Below are positions 38,237-46,286 of a stretch of DNA of 64,000 bases, piece after piece. Made by a program: the position numbers and the translations under genes. The notes below the pieces were generated by a model that saw only the letters and a program-made list of their open reading frames with translations, did not search any database and had not been told where the DNA came from. Source of the stretch: Janthinobacterium lividum (lineage in GTDB: Bacteria > Pseudomonadota > Gammaproteobacteria > Burkholderiales > Burkholderiaceae_D); NCBI RefSeq assembly GCF_023509035.1, contig NZ_CP075583.1:4030001-4094000 (forward strand). Direction: 5' to 3'. The stretch's first letter is position 1; each line of letters opens with the position of its first letter.

Positions 38237-38428
38237 TCAGCAGAACTCGCCGCCGTCACTCGAGCCGATACGCGAATAGCGGTATTGCTCCTCGCTGTCG
38301 ACAGCCGTGCAGCCGGCCACGGCGACACCGTCGCGTACCTTCCAGGGTGCAGGACGGGCTGGCTTTTCTTCTTCCTTCTTTTCCGCCAGTTTGAATGCGA
38401 ACAGCTTGGTTTCTTTTTGCTTATGCAT
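38237..38428 (-). CDS. ATP-grasp-modified peptide precursor A
   Basis: 63 aa. The N-terminal leader contains KLFAFKLAEK (residues 8-17), then a charged spacer, then the block WKVRDGVAVAGCTAV (29-43), then an acidic and Ser-rich tail ending in cysteine 63. Leader block, central block and C-terminal Cys are shared with precursor B upstream. Potential cross-link residues in the tail are T41, S45, S52, S56, S57 and D44, E46, E47, D58, E61. Ribosome site AGAGGA is about 5 bases before the start. No signal peptide is present, as expected for a RiPP substrate. Confidence 0.8.
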   Translation of the reverse strand: MHKQKETKLFAFKLAEKKEEEKPARPAPWKVRDGVAVAGCTAVDSEEQYRYSRIGSSDGGEFC

Positions 38429-38598
38429 GAGATCCTCTATTAATGGTTGCGTTCCGATTTTTGCCGATAACTACTTTTAAAAAATGGAATCCAATTGAAA
38501 GGTGAGTGTGTAGCATTATACGTGGCGCAATTCATTACGCGCAGAAAAGCCGCACCGGAATTGGCGCCAGCGCCAGTTTGAATATAAGGGAATATATG

Positions 38599-38620
38599 AC
38601 CCCCCACGCCGGGCGGGGGT
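38599..38620. promoter_or_regulatory. G/C hairpin between the two precursor genes
   Basis: ACCCCC (38599-38604) pairs with GGGGGT (38615-38620) around a GC-rich 10-base loop, 17 bases after the stop of precursor B. No T run follows on either strand, so it is more likely an mRNA stabiliser or processing hairpin than a terminator. Confidence 0.45.
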
Positions 38621-38636
38621 GATGGCATGCCGAGGA

Positions 38637-38816
38637 TCAGCAATACTGGCCGCGGTCGTTTGGCTGGAAGCGCGAGGAATCGCGATATTGCTCAGCCTCC
38701 ACCGCGGTGCAGCCGGCCACGGCGACGCCGTCGCGCACTTTCCAGGCGGTGGCGGGCGCCGCCTGTTTTTCAGCCAGTTTAAACGCGAACAATTTTGGAT
38801 GGTTCTGTTTTTGCAT
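38637..38816 (-). CDS. ATP-grasp-modified peptide precursor B
   Basis: 59 aa, a short gene found by reading the minus strand. It shares with precursor A the leader block KLFAFKLAEK (8-17), WKVRDGVAVAGCTAV (25-39), an EQYR motif (42-45) and a final cysteine at 59. The spacer and the tail between EQYR and the last Cys differ. It has a strong ribosome site (GAGGA, 7 bases before ATG) and a near-consensus promoter 65 bases upstream. It is the first gene of the leftward cluster. The pattern of fixed leader and variable tail is what an ATP-grasp substrate family would show. Confidence 0.8.
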   Translation of the reverse strand: MQKQNHPKLFAFKLAEKQAAPATAWKVRDGVAVAGCTAVEAEQYRDSSRFQPNDRGQYC

Positions 38817-39117
38817 TGTACTATCCTCTTGTGATGGTTAAGTACTGCTTGCGCTGTATGCCATGGTATATGGCCATTCGATCTTAGCGCCGGAATAAAT
38901 AGGCGTCAACTTGAAAATCAATCATATTTCCGATTATCTTCGTGCAATACTCACGAAATATCACGCTGGCCGATTATATTATTGCAGTGCGATAAATAAA
39001 GGGCGCCGATTTAAATGGGCGGCAAGTCGCTTGATTATTGTGGGCAAACGGATCGACTATGCCCACAGCCACGCACTATAATGGCGCCTGTTGAATGGAT
39101 AAGGCAGGAGTGACTCT
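38817..39117. other. AT-rich divergent intergenic region
   Basis: 301 bases without a gene, clearly richer in A/T than the surroundings. It holds the promoter of the peptide cluster on the minus strand and, on the plus strand, a perfect TATAAT at 39077-39082 that may serve the 126-aa gene although no good -35 is seen 17 bases before it. Confidence 0.6.
38881..38909 (-). promoter_or_regulatory. Predicted sigma70 promoter of the peptide cluster
   Basis: Read on the minus strand, TTGACG (38904-38909) and TAAGAT (38881-38886) are exactly 17 bases apart, and the -10 element is 65 bases from the precursor B start codon. The match to consensus is 5 of 6 and 4 of 6. Confidence 0.65.
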
Positions 39118-39498
39118 ATGGAAATGGCCATCACAGATAGCCTGCGGCAACTGGCATACGCGCAGGCCGCGGCCTTCGTGCAGACGCTGGATCGGCGCGA
39201 TCCTGTTGCGTTGCAACGCGACTGGGCCCTGCCGCCAGCCGTGGCCGAGGAGATCGTCGAGATGCTCGACAGCTATTTTGAGGCGAAGCAGGCGCTGTCC
39301 CTGGCGCCGCTGGCGCGAGCCTTTGTGCCGGGCAAAGGCGGCCGTCCCGCCATCGACATGTATGCCACCGACGCCGGACCGCTGGGCCTGGAATGCCAGC
39401 TGCTGGCCGATGGCAAGCCGGGAGAAGCGATCTTGCACCTGGAAATGTCTGGCCACGATGGCGCGCTGCGCCTCCATTACCACTACCTCGGATCCTGA
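39118..39498 (+). CDS. Unknown soluble protein paired with an Imm33-like gene
   Basis: 126 aa, no signal peptide or helix. Its N-terminal half is helical (LRQLAYAQAAAFVQTLDRRD, AVAEEIVEMLDSYFEAKQAL) and the C-terminal half looks like a beta-sheet (GLECQLLADGKPGEAILHLE, ALRLHYHYLGS), a cystatin- or NTF2-like outline seen in immunity proteins. GGAG lies 8 bases before the start. The next gene follows after 7 bases. Function unknown. Confidence 0.7.
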   Translation: MEMAITDSLRQLAYAQAAAFVQTLDRRDPVALQRDWALPPAVAEEIVEMLDSYFEAKQALSLAPLARAFVPGKGGRPAIDMYATDAGPLGLECQLLADGKPGEAILHLEMSGHDGALRLHYHYLGS

Positions 39499-39505
39499 AA
39501 ACAGC

Positions 39506-39835
39506 ATGACCACACCAATCAGCGAAACACAGCAGCGCACCTGCGACAAATTCGGTTTGCCGGCGCAAGCGCCCGAGCCCATGGTGGCCCTGGCCATTGG
39601 CAGCCTGGCGCAGTCGCCCATTTATGGCACGCGCATCGTGCTGCCGGAAAACGGCACCATCAGCTGGTTCATCCACTGCGGCGAGCACGACGACGCCAGC
39701 GGTTTTTACCAGCCCCTGCATGCCGACCACCTGCACGAGATGCTGCCACAGGTGGTCGATTACCTGGCTTTGCCCAGCGGCGCCAAGTTCATCCTCGACC
39801 GGGAAGGGTATGAAGACGTGTGGCTGGAAGAGTAA
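39506..39835 (+). CDS. Imm33 (DUF2185)-like protein
   Basis: 109 aa. The segment SWFIHCGEHDDASGFYQPLH followed by HLHEMLPQVVDYLALPSGAK and a terminal EGYEDVWLEE has the layout of Imm33 domains (GE..DD..FF.P.H..., LP.G..F, YEDVW). Such proteins are often immunity partners of polymorphic toxins, but many stand alone. No toxin gene is visible nearby. Start 39506 was chosen for family fit. Confidence 0.6.
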   Translation: MTTPISETQQRTCDKFGLPAQAPEPMVALAIGSLAQSPIYGTRIVLPENGTISWFIHCGEHDDASGFYQPLHADHLHEMLPQVVDYLALPSGAKFILDREGYEDVWLEE

Positions 39836-39920
39836 CTTTCTAGCTGGCAAGATTGTCGTTGACGTTGATAAATAGGTATGGGATGCTGCGGTTCCGTTTT
39901 CTTCCGCCGAAAGCCGTATC

Positions 39921-41390
39921 TTGAACTCACGCCTTCTGTCTGTCCTGCTCGTCATGGCGCTTGCCGCCGTTCCCGTCGGCGTCGTGGCCGCCGCCCCCGC
40001 CACCCAGTCCCAGACACTGCGCACGGAACAGGATATTGCCGCCTTCGTGCTTGGCGAAATGCAGGAGCGCCAGATTCCAGGGCTGCAACTGGTGGTGATC
40101 CAAGGTGGCAAGGTTGTGCTGAAGCGCAACTTCGGCCTGGCCAGCCTGCAATACCAGGTACCGGTGACGGACGCCAGCCTGTTTTCCATCAATTCGGCAA
40201 CGAAAGCATTTGCGGGAGTGGCCGTGATGCAGCTGGTGCAGCAGGGCAAGATCGACCTGGCGGCGCCGATCGGCCAATACCTGACGGGGCTGCCATCGGC
40301 CTGGCAAGCCGTGACGGTGACGCAATTGCTCAACCATACCTCGGGCTTGCCCGATGTGCTGGATCAGCGCAGCGGCAAGCTGGTGGGCCCGCAGCCGGAC
40401 GACGCCGACGCGGCGTGGCAAGCCGTGCAGGCGCTGCCCGTGGAAGCCCAGCCTGGCGAGCGCTACCGCTATAACCAGACCAATTACGTGTTGCTGGCGC
40501 AATTGATCGAGCGGCAAAGCGGCCAGCCCTTTGTCTCTTTCGTCCAGCGCCAGCAGTTTGACGTGGCGGGTATGCCGCACAGCGGCTTTGGCGACGCGAA
40601 GGACGTGGTCGCCAACAAGGCCAGCTCCTACATGCTGGACAGGGGCGGCAAGGGCTACCGTAACGTGAACGAAGACTTTCCTGTGTTCATGCGCGCCGGG
40701 GCAGGCATCAACAGCAATGCGGGCGAGCTGGCGAACTGGCTCATCGCGCTACAGTCGGGGCGCCTGCTGGCGAGCGCCAGTGTGGAACGGCTGTGGCAGC
40801 CGACCAGCTTGAAGGACGGCAAGCCGGCGACCTGGGCGCTGGGCTGGCCCACCATCGGCCGCGATGGCCACCGCGCCGTGGCCGGCATCGGCGGCGCCCG
40901 CTCAGCCTTTTATGTGTATCCGAACGATGGCCTGGCCGTCATTATCCTGAGTAACCTGGCCGGCGGCCAGCCGGAACAGCTGATCGACACCGTCGCCGGC
41001 TTTTACATTCCCGCCCTGCGCCAGCAGCGTGGCGGCGCGTATGCCGCGCACCTGCTGCGCAACAACGCTGCCAGCACAGGCTTTGACGGGCTGGACAAGA
41101 AACTGGCGGTCATCCGGCGCCAGCATGGACTGCCCGACCCCACAGAAAACGACTTGAATGCCTGGGGTTACCGCCTGCTGGGCCGGCAGCAGCCGAAACA
41201 GGCGGTCGCCGTCTTCCAGCTAGGCGTGCAGCTGTACCCGCAAGGGGCGAACGGCCACGACAGCCTGGCCGAAGCGTACGAGGCGGATGGCGCCAAGGCG
41301 CTGGCCATCACGCATTACCGCCGTTCGCTCGAGCTCGACCCGGCCAACACGCATGCCGTGGCGCGCCTGCGCGTGCTGGACGCCGACTAG
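39921..41390 (+). CDS. Serine beta-lactamase-family hydrolase with C-terminal TPRs
   Basis: 489 aa exported protein (signal LLSVLLVMALAAVPVGVVAA; TTG start at 39921). The class C/DD-peptidase-like fold shows the SxxK motif in SINSATKAFAG, the YxN motif in RYRYNQTNYVLLAQL, and NHTSGLPD. After the hydrolase domain come tetratricopeptide-like helices (LLGRQQPKQAVAVFQLGVQL, ALAITHYRRSLELDPANTHA). Many such enzymes are esterases or peptidases rather than resistance enzymes. The stop overlaps that of the convergent next gene. Confidence 0.88.
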   Translation: MNSRLLSVLLVMALAAVPVGVVAAAPATQSQTLRTEQDIAAFVLGEMQERQIPGLQLVVIQGGKVVLKRNFGLASLQYQVPVTDASLFSINSATKAFAGVAVMQLVQQGKIDLAAPIGQYLTGLPSAWQAVTVTQLLNHTSGLPDVLDQRSGKLVGPQPDDADAAWQAVQALPVEAQPGERYRYNQTNYVLLAQLIERQSGQPFVSFVQRQQFDVAGMPHSGFGDAKDVVANKASSYMLDRGGKGYRNVNEDFPVFMRAGAGINSNAGELANWLIALQSGRLLASASVERLWQPTSLKDGKPATWALGWPTIGRDGHRAVAGIGGARSAFYVYPNDGLAVIILSNLAGGQPEQLIDTVAGFYIPALRQQRGGAYAAHLLRNNAASTGFDGLDKKLAVIRRQHGLPDPTENDLNAWGYRLLGRQQPKQAVAVFQLGVQLYPQGANGHDSLAEAYEADGAKALAITHYRRSLELDPANTHAVARLRVLDAD

Positions 41391-41962
41391 CGAGCCGTCT
41401 TGCCGTGCTCGGCACCGTGCATGGCCAGGTAGGCCGCCAGATTTTCATCATCGATGCCCAGGGCGCGCAAGACTTCCTTTGTGAAGCTGACGGGCGCCGT
41501 GCCGGGCGCCGTGACGATGCGCTGGTCGGCCACGGCCCACGGCACATCCTGGTACAGGGCGGCGCCCGCATAGCCGGTCTCTGTCAGGTTGTCGGCGGAA
41601 TTGGACGTGTGGCGCACGGTGTCGAGCACGCCCGCCTGCGCCAGTACGCGCGTGCCGTCGCAAATGCCGGCCAGCACCACGCCCTTGTCACGGGCGGCGC
41701 GCAGCAACGGACTCAGATCGGGCGCCTTGCCGCTTTGCCAGTGACTGCCGCCGCATACCATCAGCAAATCGAGTTCCTCGAGCACAATCTCTTCCAGCGC
41801 CAGTTGCGGCGTGACCAGCATGCCCCCGGACGAGGTGACGGGCAAGCCGCCCGGCGTGGCGAACTCTGTGTAAAAGCCATAGTACAGGCGCGCCGTGGAA
41901 TTGATCAGGGCGGTTTCCCAATCGGCAAAGTTCTCGGTCAAAATGGTGATGGCACGTGTCAT
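41387..41962 (-). CDS. DJ-1/PfpI-family protein (class I glutamine amidotransferase-like)
   Basis: 191 aa. The flavodoxin-like fold shows the nucleophile elbow VLAGICDGTRVLA with cysteine, LLMVCGGSHWQSGKAPDLSP and the C-terminal ALGIDDENLAAYLAMHG. Relatives include YoaZ and other PfpI-like proteins tied to stress or glyoxal detoxification. A specific activity cannot be assigned. It is monocistronic and divergent from the eptA-like gene. Confidence 0.85.
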   Translation of the reverse strand: MTRAITILTENFADWETALINSTARLYYGFYTEFATPGGLPVTSSGGMLVTPQLALEEIVLEELDLLMVCGGSHWQSGKAPDLSPLLRAARDKGVVLAGICDGTRVLAQAGVLDTVRHTSNSADNLTETGYAGAALYQDVPWAVADQRIVTAPGTAPVSFTKEVLRALGIDDENLAAYLAMHGAEHGKTAR

Positions 41963-42122
41963 GAAAAGTCCTGTCGCAGGTGGAGATATCAATAGTACAG
42001 GCTGGCTAGCCTGCTGGTGCCGAAAGCATAATAAAAAGCACTGACAATTTCTGTCAGGAGCGCACGAGAAATGATGGTACAAGTTGCAACAGGCTGCGCT
42101 ACAATCGCGGGCTTGTCTGCGC

Positions 42123-43803
42123 ATGCCTGTCCCTGTTCAATATCTACTATCCATCACCTCCATGCTGATTCTGTTTTGCCGTGTCCTGTTCAGCATTGCT
42201 GGCCTGCTGCTTTTCTTCCTCTTCGATCAATTAAGCGCGAACGAATGCCTGAAATTGAGCGTCTTGCTGGCGGCTTTCCTGCTGGGTGGGGGCGGCGTGC
42301 TGCACGCCTGGCGCTGCAGCGCCAGCGCGATCTCCGTCCTGATGCGCGTCGTCGTGCCCGTGTTTTATCTCGACGCCGCCATCAAAGGGTTTTTGCGTGG
42401 TTATTTTGGCATGCGGCCGAATCCCAATGCAGTTTTACAGGCCATGTTTGCGACAGATCAAGCGGAAACGGGCGAGTTTTTTCCTGCACAACATCGTCGC
42501 CCTGGCGCAAGCGGCCGGCTGCTTCCTGCTGGTGACGGCGGCGGTGCTGCTGGCCGACCGCCAACTGCAGCGCTGGCAGGCGGCGCGCGACGTTGCGGCG
42601 CCGGGCCTGCCGCAAAAATGCTTTGCCGTCAGCATGGCCATCTTTCTCGCGCTGCTGCACGTCAACACCACCATGCGGCGCGAAAATCCGGCCCTGTTCT
42701 GGCCGCTGCGTTACCAGCAGTACAGCGCGCAACTGGAAGCCATGCAATCGATGCAGCATGCGCTGACGGCGGCCATGGCCGCGCCGCGCGACTGGAACGT
42801 GCGCTATGCGGGCGAGGATGCTCGCACCGTTATCCTCGTGATCGGCGAGAGCACCAACCGCGCCTCGATGTCGCTGTACGGCTATGCGCGCGCCACCACG
42901 CCCCAGCTCGACGCCATGCGGGCCAAGCTGCTGGTGTTCAATGACGTGATTTCGCCGGCCGCCAGCACGGTGGAATCGATGATGACGATGTTGACGCCCG
43001 CCGATATCGGCAACCCGGACGCGTGGATGGTCAAGCCGAATGTGCTGATGCTGGCCGAGGCCGCCGGCTACAAGACGTTCTGGGTCTCGAACCAGACGCG
43101 CAACGATGGCTGGATCGGGCTGCTGGCGGGTCAAGCCGATGAAAGCGACTTCATCAACTACGGCACCGGGCGCGGCGAAAACAATTTCGATGGCAACCTG
43201 TTCCAGCCGTTCGCCCATGCGCTGCGCGACGCGGCGCCGAAAAAGCTCATCGTCGTGCACTTGCTGGGCGCGCATCCCAGCTACGATATGCGCTATCCCA
43301 GCCGCTTTGCGCATTTCGACCGGGCCCACGACGCCGTCAGCGCGCAGATGGAAAACCAGGGCAGGTCAAGCTGGATACGCAACCAGCGCGACGAGTACGA
43401 CAACGCCATCCGCTATGGCGATTACGTGCTGGGCACCCTGATCGGCATGGCGGAAAAGGCCAAGACCGACCACGCCGCTTCGCTGCTGTTCGTTTCCGAC
43501 CATGGTCAGGAAGTGGGCTACAGCCGCAATCATGCGGGCCATTCCGCCTCGGACAAGAGCGGTTATGAAATCCCCATGCTGATCTGGAACAACCAGCAAG
43601 CGCCACAATCGGCGGCCGCGCGCGCCGCGCTGGAAAGCCGGCCATATCAGACGGACAAGCTCGATGCGACCGTGCTGGGCTTGCTGAAGATTGAAACGCG
43701 CTACTACGCGGCGCAGGACGATATCCTCAGCAGTGCCTTTACGCCCGTACGGCGCTTCATGAATGGCTTGCAGTACCAGCGCGGTGCGCCGCTGGGCCGC
43801 TGA
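42123..43803 (+). CDS. eptA: Lipid A phosphoethanolamine transferase (apparent frameshift)
   Basis: About 559 aa after repair. The membrane part (LILFCRVLFSIAGLLLFFLF, then VLLAAFLLGGGGVLHAW) is in one frame and the sulfatase-fold periplasmic domain in another. They join when T6 at 42477-42482 is read as T5, giving ETGEFFLHNIVALAQAAG. Catalytic features are the acceptor threonine region VIGESTNRASMSLYGYARAT, LLGAHPSYDMRYP and metal site VSDHGQEVG. Members transfer phosphoethanolamine from phosphatidylethanolamine to lipid A, and can lower binding of cationic peptides. Start 42123 (or 42162) is uncertain. Confidence 0.88.
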
Positions 43804-43818
43804 AGCGCCAACGAAAAA

Positions 43819-43855
43819 GGCCCGGCGCCGCCGCAGGAAGCGGCGGGGCCGGGCC
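43819..43855 (-). terminator. Intrinsic terminator between eptA and fpr
   Basis: A 15-bp GC-rich stem with one mismatch (43819-43833 with 43841-43855) and a 7-base loop. On the minus strand it is followed by TTTTT, so it terminates fpr; it probably also stops eptA transcription. Confidence 0.85.
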
Positions 43856-43871
43856 CCTGGAGCGTTGCGGA

Positions 43872-44645
43872 TTACTTCTCGGCGAACGCGCGCTCGACAA
43901 CGAAGTCGCCAGGCGTCGAGGTATTGCCTTCCTTGAAGCCACGCGCTTCCAGCATTTCTTTCAGGTCGCGCAGCATGTCCGAGCTGCCGCAGATCATGAC
44001 GCGGTCTTCGGCAGGATTGAGTGCCGGCACGCCCAGATCTTCGGCCAGCTTGCCGTTCTCGATCAGTTCGGTGATACGGCCCATGTTGCGGAAGTCTTCG
44101 CGCGTCACGGTCGGGTAGTAGCGCAGCTTGTCGCTGACCATTTCGCCCAGGAATTCATGCTTCGGCAGATGCTCTTCCAGCAAGTCGTGGTAAGCCAGTT
44201 CATCGACCTGGCGCACGCCATGCACGAGGATCAGCTGGTCGAAACGCTCATAGATGTCCGGATCGCGCACGATGCTGAGGAAAGGCGCCAGGCCGGTGCC
44301 CGTCGACAGCATGTACAGGCGCTTGCCTGGCAGCAGGTAGTCGGACACCAGGGTGCCCGTCGGCTTGCGGCCGACGATGACGGTGTCGCCCACTTGCAAA
44401 TGTTGCAAACGCGACGTCAAGGGACCGCCCGGTACCTTGATGCTGAAAAATTCCAGGTGGTCTTCGTAATTGGCGCTGGCGATACTGTAGGCACGCAGCA
44501 AGGGCTTGCCGTCGACGCGCAGGCCGATCATGGTGAAGTGGCCATTCGAGAAACGCAGCGACGGGTCGCGCGTAGTGGTAAAGGAGAACAGGGTATCCGT
44601 CCAGTGGTGCACGCTTAATACGCGCTCTTCATTCATCGAACTCAT
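43872..44645 (-). CDS. fpr: Ferredoxin--NADP reductase
   Basis: 257 aa, the normal length of bacterial Fpr. FAD-binding motif LLRAYSIASANYEDHLEFF, NADP-binding STGTGLAPFLSIVRDP and the C-terminal VMICGSSDMLRDLKEMLEAR followed by VVERAFAEK are all present. It exchanges electrons between NADPH and ferredoxin or flavodoxin and is often part of oxidative stress defence. The start at 44645 gives the family N terminus MSSMNEERVLSVHHWTDTLF. Confidence 0.95.
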   Translation of the reverse strand: MSSMNEERVLSVHHWTDTLFSFTTTRDPSLRFSNGHFTMIGLRVDGKPLLRAYSIASANYEDHLEFFSIKVPGGPLTSRLQHLQVGDTVIVGRKPTGTLVSDYLLPGKRLYMLSTGTGLAPFLSIVRDPDIYERFDQLILVHGVRQVDELAYHDLLEEHLPKHEFLGEMVSDKLRYYPTVTREDFRNMGRITELIENGKLAEDLGVPALNPAEDRVMICGSSDMLRDLKEMLEARGFKEGNTSTPGDFVVERAFAEK

Positions 44646-44877
44646 AGTGTTTGTTGGCTGGTCAAAAAAATGGTTAGTTGCTGGCAACTGCTGGCAAAAG
44701 TGAAACCCTGTGTAGGCCCAGACGCTATTGTACCGGCCTCCACATGAAATTGTTACCGTCTATCGCCGCCAATGCTGCCGCACGCGGTGCCAACATTATA
44801 GTGCCGTTGGCAAGTTTGGGCTGAAAACCACCGTGAAACGCGCAGGCGACATGCGGACTCTTGACCTGGCTCACTTT

Positions 44878-46023
44878 TCAGGGCGCAGCTCCAGGGCTGC
44901 CGCCCGCGCGTGCAGGCGCGGCCGTTGCAGCGCGCCGCCAGCGCTGACGGATGGCGGCATTGGCCGGTTCGGACACGTAGCGGGCGACGAGGGCGGCCGC
45001 CAGCGCCGTCGCAGCCAGGAAGAGCGCCAGCCACGGCAGGCGCTCGGCGTAGCCCAGGCCCGTCTTGTCGACCACGTTGCGCATGGCGGCCAGCACGATG
45101 ATATGGAACAAGTACAGCTCATAACTATGGCGTCCCAGCCATTGCAGCGGTCCGGGGCGGGTCTGGTTGGCCGCCTGGCCCGGCGTGGCGCCCACGATGA
45201 AGGCGGCGCTGGCCAGCGCGATCGCACTGAAGCCGAAGACTTCATGGCCACCGATGCCGCGCACGTACAAGGCCGCCAGGGCCAGGCCCGCTGCCCAGCG
45301 CAAGAGTTGACCGGTACGCGCGCCAGCTTGCCAATGTTGTGTCAGCAGGGCCGTCAGGCAACCGATGGCGATGGCGTCGAAGCAGGCAATATAGCCGTAC
45401 ATGAAGTAAATCTCGTTATCGACGTGCAGGCTGCGGTAGACGGGGCCTGCGACGATGGCGGCGCCGCACAGCAGCATGATCCAGTGGCGCCGGCGCAGGA
45501 TGCGGCACGACAGCGGCAGCAGCAAATAAAACATTTCCTCGACAGATAAGGACCAGTACACGTTCAGGCAGTAATTAAAATAGCCGGCGCTTTGCATCAG
45601 CACGTTATGCCAGAAAGTCAGCACGGAGGCGATGGCGATGAGGAAATAGCTGGCGGGCAAATCCTTGCCGCCGTCCGAGTTGGCAAAGTAGGGCACGTCC
45701 AGCACGCCCAGCAGCACGATGATGGACAGGGCCAGCAGCAGCGCTGGCAGCAGGCGGGCGATGCGGTAAAGATAGAACGCCGCCAGATCGATGCGCGCTA
45801 GGTCGCCCCAGCGGTGCAGCGAAGTCGAGGTGATCAGGTAGCCGGAAATGACGAAAAACATGGTCACGCCGTAATTGCCCTGGTAGGCGGCGCGCAGCAG
45901 CCAGGAGGGCAGGATGTTGAGCGGGCTGTTCTTCAGGCCGTAGGCGAGGGCGAAGTGCAGCAGCAGCACGCACAGGATGGCCGCGCCGCGCAAGGCGTCA
46001 ATATGGTGGTTGCGGGTTTTCAA
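44878..46023 (-). CDS. Acyltransferase 3 (OafA-type) family membrane protein
   Basis: 381 aa with about ten helices. The family hallmarks are NHHIDALRGAAILCVLLLHF near the N terminus, GVTMFFVISGYLITSTSLHR, and SLSVEEMFYLLLPL in the middle. These enzymes O-acylate surface glycans or peptidoglycan precursors from a cytoplasmic acyl donor. The target here is not deducible. It is divergent from the DASS transporter and has no glycan biosynthesis neighbours. Confidence 0.9.
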   Translation of the reverse strand: MKTRNHHIDALRGAAILCVLLLHFALAYGLKNSPLNILPSWLLRAAYQGNYGVTMFFVISGYLITSTSLHRWGDLARIDLAAFYLYRIARLLPALLLALSIIVLLGVLDVPYFANSDGGKDLPASYFLIAIASVLTFWHNVLMQSAGYFNYCLNVYWSLSVEEMFYLLLPLSCRILRRRHWIMLLCGAAIVAGPVYRSLHVDNEIYFMYGYIACFDAIAIGCLTALLTQHWQAGARTGQLLRWAAGLALAALYVRGIGGHEVFGFSAIALASAAFIVGATPGQAANQTRPGPLQWLGRHSYELYLFHIIVLAAMRNVVDKTGLGYAERLPWLALFLAATALAAALVARYVSEPANAAIRQRWRRAATAAPARAGGSPGAAP

Positions 46024-46067
46024 TGTGTTTCCTTGTCATCATGTCTTGCGACTTATGGGGACATAAT

Positions 46068-46081
46068 GCGACATATGTCGC
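46068..46081. promoter_or_regulatory. Perfect 14-bp palindrome between acyltransferase and DASS genes
   Basis: GCGACATATGTCGC reads the same on both strands. Nearby half-site-like copies (GCGACTTAT, GGACATAATGCGAC, CTTGTCGG) cluster within 50 bases of it. It lies 45 bases before the acyltransferase start in the divergent 263-base gap, a good place for an operator. Confidence 0.45.
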
Positions 46082-46286
46082 TTGTCGGTCAACGATTATG
46101 CAGATAGTGGGTGTCGAACGCAGCAACGGGGCGGGGACAGGGAAGTCTTGCGTGTATGATATTGCCGAACAGAATTGTTGGGCATCAGTCATCTTGCGGG
46201 CTCGCTTCTTGTGCCTTTCAGCCCATGAATCTGCGTGCACGATTCCGACCGCCACGATGCCTGACCCACAGCGAAAGGTAATATAG

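Noticed and set aside
38440..38643. A 67-codon minus-strand frame between the two precursor genes
   Set aside because: It has no leader block, no good ribosome site, and overlaps the hairpin and the end of precursor B.
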